DNA of 64,000 nucleotides from the NCBI RefSeq assembly GCF_004798905.1, contig NZ_SDMO01000012.1, forward strand, positions 50,397 to 114,396. Reading direction: 5' to 3'. A model generated the notes under the pieces. The model was not told the DNA's origin and did no database searches. It was given only the letters and a program-made list of their open reading frames with translations. The position numbers and the translations under genes are program-made. Source of the stretch: Halomonas borealis. Its GTDB lineage: Bacteria; Pseudomonadota; Gammaproteobacteria; Pseudomonadales; Halomonadaceae. How positions within the stretch are numbered: position 1 is the first letter of the stretch; the number at the start of each line of letters is the position of its first letter. This document shows, one piece after another, positions 53,092 to 60,828 of this stretch.

Positions 53092-53250
53092 CGTGATGTG
53101 TGGCCGCTTTGTCCCCCTGCAGCGGCCTTCTCAGCCTGGCCTCGTCCCTCAAGCTTCCTCCCGCTAAATTTGGACACAAGCAGGGACGGAGACTCAGCCT
53201 TTGGTTTAAATTCTATGCTAAAAACGGCATTGAATGGCGATTTTGTGCTT

Positions 53251-53278
53251 GAAGATAAACCACTGTGGTTTATTCTTC
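53251..53278 (+). promoter_or_regulatory. Palindromic operator upstream of the AbiE pair
   Basis: TAAACCAC-T-GTGGTTTA forms a perfect 8-bp inverted repeat, extended outwards by GAAGA/TTCTTC with a single-base offset. It ends 35 bases before the AbiEi-like start. AbiEi antitoxins bind inverted repeats in their own promoter, so this is the probable autoregulatory site. Confidence 0.68.
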
Positions 53279-53312
53279 ACTCTGAAGACGGAATTTAAGG
53301 CCGCTTTTTAAC

Positions 53313-54089
53313 GTGAAAATAAACCAATTGCTGCACAAGATCCCGTATGGCGCCGTCGTGACGACCGCCTGGCTGGCGTCACACGGCGTCACATCTGATC
53401 AGGCGCGTAAGCTGGCCAGCAGTGGCTGGCTGCAACGCGTGGGGCACGGCGCCTACTGCCAAGCGGGGGAGCCTCTTACCTGGGAGAGCGCTGTTTTCGC
53501 CCTACAGGCGAGCGACGGCTCGGGGATGCCACCATTTTGGCCGGGTGGCCAGACGGCCCTGGCACTGCATGGCTTTGCCCACTATCTGCCCATGGGGGAG
53601 CGCACAACGCACCTGTATGGCAAGGAGGCCGCTCGGCTGCCCCGGTGGTTGAATGATGCCGAGTGGGCAGGGCGGATGGTGCTCCACTCTGAAAAGGGCC
53701 TGCCAGCGCAGCTTCCCGGCAGCTTCACGGACTACGCGCCGGATGGCAGGGCCTTCAGCTTGCAGGTATCGACCCCAGAGCGAGCGGTCCTGGAGTGGAT
53801 CGCCGTGACGCCGAATGAGCTGCTGTTCAGCAGTGAGCTGGTGGACACCTTCGGCGGGCTCAATACGCTGCGTCCGCGCCGGCTGCAGGCATTGCTGGAG
53901 GGGTGCCGTTCGGTGAGAACCAAGCGTGCCTTCCTGGTGCTGGCTCGCTACGCCGGGCATGCCTGGTACGGTCGTCTGGAACCACGTCGACTGGACCTCG
54001 GCAAAGGCAAGCGGCAGCTCTGCCAGGGCGGCAAGCTGGACAGGGAATATCACGTGACGGTGCCGGAGGCGTTCCTGCATGCCGATTGA
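53313..54089 (+). CDS. abiEi: Type IV toxin-antitoxin antitoxin AbiEi
   Basis: This is a 258-residue protein. The amino terminus is a winged-helix DNA-binding domain (residues 1-50: LLHKIPYGAVVTTAWLASHGVTSDQARKLASSGWLQRVGHGAYC), as in AbiEi antitoxins. The carboxy-terminal domain includes GGQTALALHGFAHYL, STPERAVLEWI and RAFLVLARYAGHAWYGRL, typical of the AbiEi_3 group. It represses its operon and counters the partner nucleotidyltransferase toxin. GTG 53313 lies just after a palindromic operator. It overlaps the toxin gene by 11 bases. Confidence 0.9.
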   Translation: MKINQLLHKIPYGAVVTTAWLASHGVTSDQARKLASSGWLQRVGHGAYCQAGEPLTWESAVFALQASDGSGMPPFWPGGQTALALHGFAHYLPMGERTTHLYGKEAARLPRWLNDAEWAGRMVLHSEKGLPAQLPGSFTDYAPDGRAFSLQVSTPERAVLEWIAVTPNELLFSSELVDTFGGLNTLRPRRLQALLEGCRSVRTKRAFLVLARYAGHAWYGRLEPRRLDLGKGKRQLCQGGKLDREYHVTVPEAFLHAD

Positions 54090-54999
54090 CGCTCGCTACC
54101 ACGAACAGGTCAGGCTGCTGGTCTCACTGCTGCCATTCCTCAATGACGAGCCGTGCTTCGCCCTGAAGGGCGGTACGGCCATCAATCTCTTCGTGCAGCC
54201 ATTACCCCGCCTTTCGGTCGACATTGACTTGGCCTACTTGCCGCTGGAGCCCCGTGACGAGGCACTGCGACGCTGCCGCGAGGCGCTGCAGCGACTGGTA
54301 GAGACTTTCAGCGCCCGACTGCCAGGTGTGCGGGCCGAGCTTCAGGATAATCGCCGAGACGAGCTGAGGATCCTGGTGCGTCGAGGTCGCAGCCAGGTAA
54401 AGGTAGAGGTGTCGCCGGTACTGCGTGGCACTCTGCACCCGCCGCAGGAGCGCGATGTCGTGGAAGCCGTGGAGGACGATTACGGCTTCGCTGCGGTGCG
54501 GGTGGTGTCACTGCCGGACCTCTATGGTGGCAAGATCTGCGCCGCGCTGGATCGCCAGCACCCCAGGGACCTTTTCGATGTGAAGCTGCTGCTGAACCAG
54601 GGCAGCCTGGATCGAAGCGTATTCGAAGGCTTCCTGGTCTATCTGCTGGGGCACCCGAGGCCCTTAAACGAAGTGATCAACCCACGGCTGAAAGCGTTGG
54701 ATGATGTCTACCGACATGAGTTTGTCGGGATGGCTAGGGCCGATATGCCGTTGCAGCAGTTGGAGGGCGCCCGGCATGAACTTCTGACGCGGCTAGGCCA
54801 GCTGATGACGGATGAAGACGTTCGCTTTCTTCTGTCCTTCAAGCAGGGTGCACCCGACTGGACGCTGCTTCCGCTGGCGGGCGTGGATCGGCTGCCTGCC
54901 GTGCGCTGGAAGCTAGCCAATATCCAGAGGATGGGGGCTGACAAGCACCGTCAGTCACTAGAGCTATTGGAGCAGGCCTTGGGCGGGCTTCGCCGATGA
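54079..54999 (+). CDS. abiEii: Type IV toxin AbiEii nucleotidyltransferase
   Basis: This is a 306-residue DNA-polymerase-beta-like nucleotidyltransferase (DUF1814/AbiEii). The active-site motif ALKGGTAINLF (residues 28-38) is followed by RLSVDIDLAYL (44-54), supplying the two metal-binding aspartates. VRVVSLPDLYGGKICAALDRQHPRDLFDVKLLL is the next conserved block. Toxins of this family modify tRNA 3' ends and halt growth, which can abort phage infection. The start overlaps the antitoxin gene, as usual for the pair. All key residues look intact, so the toxin is probably functional. Confidence 0.92.
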   Translation: MPIDARYHEQVRLLVSLLPFLNDEPCFALKGGTAINLFVQPLPRLSVDIDLAYLPLEPRDEALRRCREALQRLVETFSARLPGVRAELQDNRRDELRILVRRGRSQVKVEVSPVLRGTLHPPQERDVVEAVEDDYGFAAVRVVSLPDLYGGKICAALDRQHPRDLFDVKLLLNQGSLDRSVFEGFLVYLLGHPRPLNEVINPRLKALDDVYRHEFVGMARADMPLQQLEGARHELLTRLGQLMTDEDVRFLLSFKQGAPDWTLLPLAGVDRLPAVRWKLANIQRMGADKHRQSLELLEQALGGLRR

Positions 55000-55102
55000 T
55001 GCGGCATGCCCTGGCAGTTTAACGGCCTAAGTCGACTTCTCCTTATATCCTTTAAGAGCTAGGCTGTTACGCATAATTACGCCAGGCACAGGGGATGACA
55101 CA

Positions 55103-55558
55103 GTGAACAGCAGGGAAGCTCAGTTCCAGCGGGACATCATCGAGGCCATAACGGCCTATCGCTGGGAGGTCGGCATAGCCGGCGGCTGCGAACATACGGG
55201 GGAGGAGGTCAGCGAGCGGGATCTCACCCACTATCACCTCACCAAGCGCAATGAAAAGCGTCTGCGCCAAGAAGGGGCTGAAGGCGACTACGGTCTCACT
55301 CCGGTCAGCGACGACGACAAGCTGCACTTCGTCAACGGCATCGGCGACCACACAGGGCGCGACGGTGCGGTTATGGCACAGATACAAAACCAATGCGAAG
55401 ACCAGGTAATGCACGGCCTTTTCTTGAAGAAGGCTACTGATGCCGCGCTGGATGCTCATAGCGGCCACGAGAAGCTCAGCATTCCGCTGTTGGCGGAAGA
55501 GGAAACGGATAGGCAGTTTACGTCGCTGAGTTTGAGGCTGGTGGTAAGTTATGGCTGA
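55103..55558 (+). pseudogene. Probable deletion remnant of a type I restriction enzyme R subunit (HsdR-like)
   Basis: This is a 151-codon frame. The opening NSREAQFQRDIIEAI resembles the amino terminus of HsdR proteins. The later part (DDDKLHFVNGIGD, then DGAVMAQIQNQCEDQVM and AALDAHSGHEKLSIPLLAEEE) resembles the HsdR carboxy-terminal region. The whole helicase-nuclease middle is missing. The simplest reading is an internal deletion that fused both ends of a gene of roughly a thousand codons. No HsdM or HsdS gene is present. It could instead be an unrelated small protein; the resemblance is by eye. It is GC-rich, unlike the AT-rich module that follows. Confidence 0.45.
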
Positions 55559-55682
55559 CATTTTAAAAATTTCAATAGTTTGTGAGCTAGTTGAGTACGC
55601 TGAGCAATGTTTTCGAGGGCGCATGTTTATTCAAGTTGACGTACATGCAGCTTAATACCTGTTGGGTCTTGAGGAAAATACT

Positions 55683-56786
55683 GTGACATCTGATATTCTG
55701 ACTCAATTTTCAGCACTCCCACCAAGAGAGACGGCAGGCTCAAGCTCTTCGAACCGTTTTGACTACCAGAAAAACTGGTCAATTTGCCATTTCTTAGAGT
55801 TGCATCAAGATGGCAAAGATTACCTTGTTGTTTTCGATCATCATGAAGACACAGTGGTCTTTGATCATCGCACAATGCCTGATTCTGCCTGCTTTTATCA
55901 GGTTAAATCTAAGAAAAGCGGAAACTGGACGATTGCCAGGTTGGCTAAGTGCAAAGGTGAAGACCATGAGTCTTCTATACTTCGGAAGATTTACTCCAAC
56001 TACGAGTGCTTTCCTGAGTTTGCAGTAAGGCTGGCATTTATTTCGAATCAGGGTATAAGTACCAAGGATAGAAAATCAGGAAAGAAAGTTGTCGTTTCAA
56101 GGTTGAGATTTGACGAAATGCACCTTGATGAAAAAACAATATGCTCAAATGCGTTAGAGTCAAAGCATAAGTCATATTCTGATTTGTCAGGCCTTAGGCT
56201 GTTCGAATTCGAGCGAACACTACTCACAGTTGAAGATCATGTCGCACAAACAAAAGGAAAGTTATCCGAGTTTTTTGAAAACCTTTTTCCAACAGAGACG
56301 ATAAATATTGGTCTGGCATACAAAACTATTTTTGATGAAGTGAGGCGGAAAACTAATTTTGAGCACGCCGAAAGTTCAGGCCACTATCCGATTGTAAATA
56401 AAAGCCTTTCGAAAGATAGGTTTAATGAAATGCTTTCCGTCATGGTGGGCCAAAGAAGCAACGATCAGCGATGGAGCGATGCAAGCCAGATTCTGCTTAA
56501 CGAGGGATGCAACGGGCTAGCTTTGAAGGGTATTAAAAATGCTTGGAATCAAATTATAATCGAAGAAATGGATTCAGGTAACGAGCAGTTCCAAGAGTTT
56601 TCAAAGCTTGTTAGATCGGTAGTGGAAAGCAAGACTGGAAGCGGAGATGTTACGATTATTGCGCTTGCAAAAGAGATCAGAGAAGAGCTTAGTACTACAG
56701 AGTCTTGGTTGTTTGGTGTCACGAAAATTGCAGCGATGATTTGTAGAGAGGTAACTAAAGATGAACAACTACAGGAAGTTGGTTAG
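55683..56786 (+). CDS. DUF4297/Cap4-like dsDNA nuclease (effector of AT-rich defence module)
   Basis: This is a protein of about 367 residues. The first 90 residues match the DUF4297/Cap4 nuclease pattern: PPRETAGSSSSNRFDYQKNW (residues 13-32), VVFDHRT (Asp61) and CFYQVKSKKSGNW, where Gln73-Val-Lys75 is the (D/E/Q)xK motif. The rest is helical and unrecognised, probably a sensing or ATPase-contact domain. GTG 55683 is chosen because GAGG lies at suitable spacing; the open frame begins at TTG 55662. The gene is strikingly AT-rich with codon use unlike the host. It is followed 20 bases later by a zinc-hook ATPase. Nuclease plus SMC-like ATPase is the arrangement of Lamassu-family systems. Confidence 0.8.
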   Translation: MTSDILTQFSALPPRETAGSSSSNRFDYQKNWSICHFLELHQDGKDYLVVFDHHEDTVVFDHRTMPDSACFYQVKSKKSGNWTIARLAKCKGEDHESSILRKIYSNYECFPEFAVRLAFISNQGISTKDRKSGKKVVVSRLRFDEMHLDEKTICSNALESKHKSYSDLSGLRLFEFERTLLTVEDHVAQTKGKLSEFFENLFPTETINIGLAYKTIFDEVRRKTNFEHAESSGHYPIVNKSLSKDRFNEMLSVMVGQRSNDQRWSDASQILLNEGCNGLALKGIKNAWNQIIIEEMDSGNEQFQEFSKLVRSVVESKTGSGDVTIIALAKEIREELSTTESWLFGVTKIAAMICREVTKDEQLQEVG

Positions 56787-56806
56787 GAAATTAAGGAGCA
56801 AGAGTC

Positions 56807-58510
56807 ATGAAAAAATTGCTGTTAAAAAGCATGCTTCTCGTATCGCACGAAGAAAAGAAAGCTCTGGAAATAAAGTTCGATCCTGATGTGACTCTGATTC
56901 AGGGAGCTAACGACACTGGAAAGTCCTCAGTAATTAAAACGTTATTTTGGACCTTTGGTGCAGAGCCTCCGAAAATTCACCGAAGCTGGAAGGCCGCGGA
57001 TATAGCGTCATTAGTTGAATTTAAGATTGATGAAGATAAGTATTTTATCTATCGTCACCGCCGCTCCTTCTCCCTGTTTTCAGGTGGAGGACACCTTCTA
57101 GGTTCTTACGAAAGTGTTACCAATGAGCTCGGTCCAGCTTTGGCAAAACTATTTGGATTTAATCTAAAAATTACAAATAGAGAGGGGATTCAAGAAACTC
57201 CTCCGCCTGCATATATGCTCCTGCCTTTTTACATTGATCAAGATAAAGGTTGGTCAGGAACCTGGTGTTCATTTAATAGGCTTGGCCAATATGCAAATTG
57301 GAAGCAAACCTTAACTAGCTACTTTCTCGGGCTAAGGCCCGACCAGTGGTACGCACTAAACGCAAAAATAAAGTTGCTAGATGAAGAAAAAAATGAGCCA
57401 TTGAGACAGCTTAAGTCGATCGAGTCTATTGAGTTTAAAGCTATCCAAGAACTTTCTTCAGTAGATTTTAATATAGATCTCAGTGAGTTTAAGAAGGATG
57501 TTGATAAGCTTGTTTTGAAATGCAATGAATTGGAAAAGAATCAAGCCCAGTACAAACAGAAAATTTCTGAAGCTAGAACAGAGGAAGTTAGACTTAAGGC
57601 TCAGATAGAAATTGTCATCCATACTCGAGAAGAGTTGGATTCTGACTACGCTTATGCTCAATCGAGTCTGGGTAGTTCAGTTGATTGTCCAACTTGTGGA
57701 GCAGAATACGAAAACTCATTTTCAGAAAGGTTTGCAATTGCACAAGATGCAGAAACCTGCACGGATTTGCTTTCATCACTTAGGGAAGATTTAGCTCAGG
57801 TAAAGAAGCACATTGCGTCTATCGAAGATGAATTGAAGAAAGATTTTTTGCGACAATCTGAAATTGAGGAAATACTTTCTCGGAAGCGTGGAAAGCTTAA
57901 GGTCAAGGACCTAATTGATATTGAGGGAAAGAAGTCACTTTTGGAGCATTTGAAAACTGAAGCTAAAGAGATTAAAGCTTACTTAGGTGAGCTTGAGCGG
58001 CATCAAGCTGAGGCTAAAGAGTCCGCAGATAAATTTGATGATCCTGAAAGGCGAAAAACAATAGTTGAGACCTATGGAGAGAGGTTCGAGGTGAATGCTA
58101 GAAAACTACAAGTTACGGGGCTCAGTGAACATGTGTTCAAAAATGTTAATGCATCTATAGATGAAAGCGGAAGCGATCTTCCAAGGGCCGTTCTTGCATA
58201 CTATTTTGCTGTTGTCTCTCTCATCGTAGAGGGTAAAGATGGGGTGAACTTTCCTTTAGTTATTGATGCTCCAAATCAACAAGAGCAAGATAAAGGAAAT
58301 TTATATAATATCCTTGACTTTATTGTAAAGAATAGACCGAAAAACAGCCAGTTGGTTGTTGGGTTGGTCGATGATGCTAACGTTTATTTTCCTGGCAAGA
58401 GAATTTTACTTAATAAGAAGTACGCTGCTCTTGAATCTGGAGAATACTTAGAGCTTTCCAAGAAAATCCGCCACTTCGAAGTAGCTCATATGTCAGGAGC
58501 TTCAGAGTGA
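56807..58510 (+). CDS. Rad50/SMC-like zinc-hook ATPase
   Basis: This is a 567-residue ABC-type ATPase. Walker A is GANDTGKSS (33-41). The first coiled-coil arm spans about 185-285. A zinc hook CPTCG lies at 294-298, and the returning arm is about 318-415. A signature-like SGSDLPRAVLAYYFA follows at 454-468 and Walker B PLVIDAP at 483-489. It thus has the full head-coil-hook-coil-head layout of Rad50/SMC proteins, but with short arms. It is coupled to the DUF4297-like nuclease upstream. In Lamassu-type systems such an ATPase senses foreign DNA ends or plasmids and unleashes the nuclease. AAGGAG lies before ATG 56807. Like its neighbours it is AT-rich. Confidence 0.86.
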   Translation: MKKLLLKSMLLVSHEEKKALEIKFDPDVTLIQGANDTGKSSVIKTLFWTFGAEPPKIHRSWKAADIASLVEFKIDEDKYFIYRHRRSFSLFSGGGHLLGSYESVTNELGPALAKLFGFNLKITNREGIQETPPPAYMLLPFYIDQDKGWSGTWCSFNRLGQYANWKQTLTSYFLGLRPDQWYALNAKIKLLDEEKNEPLRQLKSIESIEFKAIQELSSVDFNIDLSEFKKDVDKLVLKCNELEKNQAQYKQKISEARTEEVRLKAQIEIVIHTREELDSDYAYAQSSLGSSVDCPTCGAEYENSFSERFAIAQDAETCTDLLSSLREDLAQVKKHIASIEDELKKDFLRQSEIEEILSRKRGKLKVKDLIDIEGKKSLLEHLKTEAKEIKAYLGELERHQAEAKESADKFDDPERRKTIVETYGERFEVNARKLQVTGLSEHVFKNVNASIDESGSDLPRAVLAYYFAVVSLIVEGKDGVNFPLVIDAPNQQEQDKGNLYNILDFIVKNRPKNSQLVVGLVDDANVYFPGKRILLNKKYAALESGEYLELSKKIRHFEVAHMSGASE

Positions 58511-58625
58511 GCGTGGTATTACACCCAAAAATGATTTACATTGAACTATCTTTTCGCCACTTACTTTCAGTCATTCGCTTCAAGCAGTCGGCTGAAGACA
58601 GGCGCAGGGGCTATAGGAAGAAAAA

Positions 58626-59318
58626 ATGAGAACACTGAATCCATCGAGTATTAAATCAGATTTTTTGTCTGGGCTTCAGGATGTGGAAGAAGCATATGTA
58701 AGCATGGCAGGCGCGGCTCTTTCCACTACTAATAGTAACCTTATGGCAGAATACACATTCTTGGGCGCATCTGTTCTTCTAGAAGGCTTTATAAGCGATC
58801 TGTTCATTGCATATATTAATCGCGACAATAGCGCTTTCGTAAACTATCTGACGGGGCATATGAAGATAGATGCTAGTGGTCTATATGCGAAGAGGGCTAA
58901 AAACATAGCGAGTATCGATATTACCTCCCATCTTTCCCAAGATTCGATACGAAACATTCTGGATCCTAATGGCTACAATGTGTCATTTGGGAGCTCAGAT
59001 GATCTAAAGGAAAAGGCGGGAATCTGGCTAGCCCAGCCTTATCAGGGATACATTCAGGCAATAACGCCTGTGAATAGTGCAGTATTTGAAGCCTTCAAGG
59101 CGCTACGCAACTTCCTAGCGCACCGTAGCGCCTCGGCGAAGAGAAACATGCAGAACGTTTTGACGGACCACAATCTTCCACAAGTTTTGAGGCGTGGACA
59201 AAACCGCGTCCACTCCGTTGGCTATTATCTAGATTCCAGGCCAAATTATCGCGATGGCCATCGCTTGGAGAATTATCTAGCTGAGTCTAGGATTATCGCA
59301 GATGTTCTGTGCCCGTAG
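58626..59318 (+). CDS. HEPN-like protein, possible RNase (third gene of AT-rich module)
   Basis: This is a 230-residue, mostly helical protein without a close family I can name. The segment FEAFKALRNFLAHRSASAKRN contains Arg161-x4-His166 (RNFLAH), the catalytic signature of HEPN ribonucleases and of MAE_28990/RiboL-PSP-type HEPN proteins. The amino-terminal half (EYTFLGASVLLEGFISDLFIAYINR) fits the first HEPN helices. AGGAAG lies just before ATG 58626. It follows the zinc-hook ATPase after 115 bases and shares its AT-rich composition, so it probably arrived with that module. It may be a second effector or a separate toxin. Confidence 0.68.
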   Translation: MRTLNPSSIKSDFLSGLQDVEEAYVSMAGAALSTTNSNLMAEYTFLGASVLLEGFISDLFIAYINRDNSAFVNYLTGHMKIDASGLYAKRAKNIASIDITSHLSQDSIRNILDPNGYNVSFGSSDDLKEKAGIWLAQPYQGYIQAITPVNSAVFEAFKALRNFLAHRSASAKRNMQNVLTDHNLPQVLRRGQNRVHSVGYYLDSRPNYRDGHRLENYLAESRIIADVLCP

Positions 59319-59649
59319 CTCAACAAGGCCTGTCACGGCTAAGCCCACTGCACTGAGTCTTGGCCCCGTTGAGTAGCCGCGCATATGAGGACGTTATATC
59401 AGAACTTACTAAAAGCCTGTTCTTTTCTGTAAGTGGTCAGTATACATTCGAGAGAAGCAGCCTTACGTTCCCTCTGAGGCATGCTATTTGAGATAGGAGA
59501 GGTCCCCAAACGGTACACCACCGGTACACACACCAGCTTCGTGTGCTATCCTCAACTTTCTCTAAGCTACTGATTTCAAAGAACTGTACCTTTCTCTCGA
59601 TTACGGTTGCTTTTCCTTGGGTATCAGTATCTTATTGATTTATAAGCGA
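59319..59649. other. Non-coding right end of the island
   Basis: This is a 331-base gap between the HEPN-like gene and the distal tRNA repeat, with no supported gene. GGTACAC occurs twice in close direct repetition (CGGTACACCACCGGTACACAC, about 59513-59533). Such repeats can be integrase arm-binding sites, but this is only a suggestion. Confidence 0.5.
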
Positions 59650-59695
59650 ACTCATAATCCCTTGGTCGTAGGTTCAAGTCCTACTGGGCCCACCA
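59650..59695 (+). repeat. attR-type direct repeat (copy of tRNA 3' half)
   Basis: This is an exact 46-base copy of 47884-47929, starting at the anticodon loop and ending in ACCA. The upstream half of the tRNA is absent, so it is not a functional tRNA gene. Confidence 0.93.
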
Positions 59696-59792
59696 TTCAG
59701 ACCAAATATCTCAGAATTTTCTATGGCGAGTCTCATACTCCAAGGCTACCGTTTCGGTACAGTACCGATTCTTCGGGGCCCTGGAACTTGTC

Positions 59793-60150
59793 ATGGCCAC
59801 CATCGTCAAGCCTCTCACCGGTAGCTGGAAAGCCGTCATCCGCAAGGCCGGCTGGCCCACTATCGCTAAGGCCTGCCGCACTAACGCGCGATGCCCAAGG
59901 CTGGGCTCGCAGCATTGAAGACGAGATGATGTGTGTCGTCTACGTCCAGCGCAGTGCCTCGAAGCGCATGGCGCTCGAAACCGCCCTCAAACGTTACTTG
60001 GCCGATGCCATCCCGGCCAAGAAGCCCATCACCCGGAAAAGCGAGCGCCACGAGGCTAACATGCTGAGTGAGCACTTGGGCAAGTATTTCCTCGCGGTCT
60101 CAATATTGAAATTGATAGCAGGTCGCGGGTATCTGCGGTTCGTTCTCTAA
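59793..60150 (+). pseudogene. Tyrosine integrase fragment, frameshifted and truncated
   Basis: ATG 59793 begins MATIVKPLTGSWKAVIRKAGWP, the amino terminus of phage-type tyrosine integrases. After about 30 codons the match moves to the +1 frame (DAQGWARSIEDEMMCVVYVQRSA, then ALKRYLADAIPAKKPITRKSERHEANML and HLGKYFLAV), near base 59885. The frame then runs out of homology and stops at 60150, so the catalytic domain is entirely missing. It lies 98 bases past the distal tRNA repeat, where an integrase would sit next to its tRNA target. It probably belonged to an older element now displaced from the tRNA by the island. Confidence 0.78.
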
Positions 60151-60828
60151 GACGTGTTGATCGTGGCCCGTGGGGTCTGAAATTCTCGGTTTTATGTTTC
60201 GGTTTTCATCGCATATTTATATGACGTGAGGTGCTGGCATTGGCGGAACTAGATGGCTAAACGCCGGAGGTAGGTGGAGAAACCAACACAAACCCTTTTC
60301 GGGCATGTGATCGGGTAGGTGTATATCGACATCACTACCTTCCTGTCAGGTGCTGGATGAGGGGGGGGGAGAGACGCTGCTTTCCGTCGCCATCGGTGCC
60401 ACGCGGTGGGTCTATCTGGAGGGTAGGCGAAGCCAGTCAGCCAAGAATGCCAAGGCGGTCATGAAGGGGGTAGAAGAAAGGTCACCTTAGCCCTTTGCCA
60501 ACTGCTGCATGTGGATCGGTGAGCGTAATCTAGTGATGTGATCCCGATAGCTAGGGTCAATGGCGTGGAGTCACGGGTTGCAATGACGTAGGAATGGCGG
60601 GGCAAGTGACCGCGTTTGCTCACCTATTGGATAGTCAATCACCCCTTGAATCCAATAGGTATTCGCTTCTAAGTTGGGGTTTCGCATAATTCAAGTCGAG
60701 TTTTCTGTTGAAAGATGCTCGTCATTTATTCTAAATACCTTATGAAAAGGATCTAGCAAGCCAGCTCGTCGACCGTTAAATAAGCGTGATTTGGATCAGG
60801 GAACCAGAAAAAACACAAGGAGTGTTCC
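60151..60828. other. Gene-poor region between integrase remnant and adhesin
   Basis: This is a 678-base region with no supported gene. A nine-G run at 60361-60369 is followed by an open stretch on the + strand (about 60373-60490, reading LLSVAIGATRWVYLEG) that ends at TAG; it may be the tail of a decayed gene. CACCTATTGGATAGTCAATC and CCTTGAATCCAATAGGT near 60623-60663 contain an inverted pair (CCTATTGGAT / ATCCAATAGG). The adhesin promoter should lie in its last 150 bases. Confidence 0.5.

Larger units (their letters stand above)
47930..59695. mobile_element. tRNA-inserted genomic island carrying defence genes
   Basis: This is an 11.7-kb segment bounded by an intact tRNA and an exact 46-base copy of its 3' half. 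It holds two helicase genes, a MazG-like gene, an AbiE toxin-antitoxin pair, an HsdR remnant and a three-gene AT-rich nuclease/ATPase/HEPN module. Base composition is uneven (high GC to about 55.5 kb, strikingly AT-rich from about 55.6 to 59.6 kb), so it was assembled from several sources. No integrase, recombinase or replication gene lies between the repeats; an integrase fragment lies just beyond the distal repeat. It may be a satellite-like or decayed element moved in trans. Confidence 0.8.

Noticed and set aside
59650..59695. Possible second tRNA gene
   Set aside because: Only the 3' half is present; the acceptor 5' strand and D-arm are missing, so it is an att repeat.
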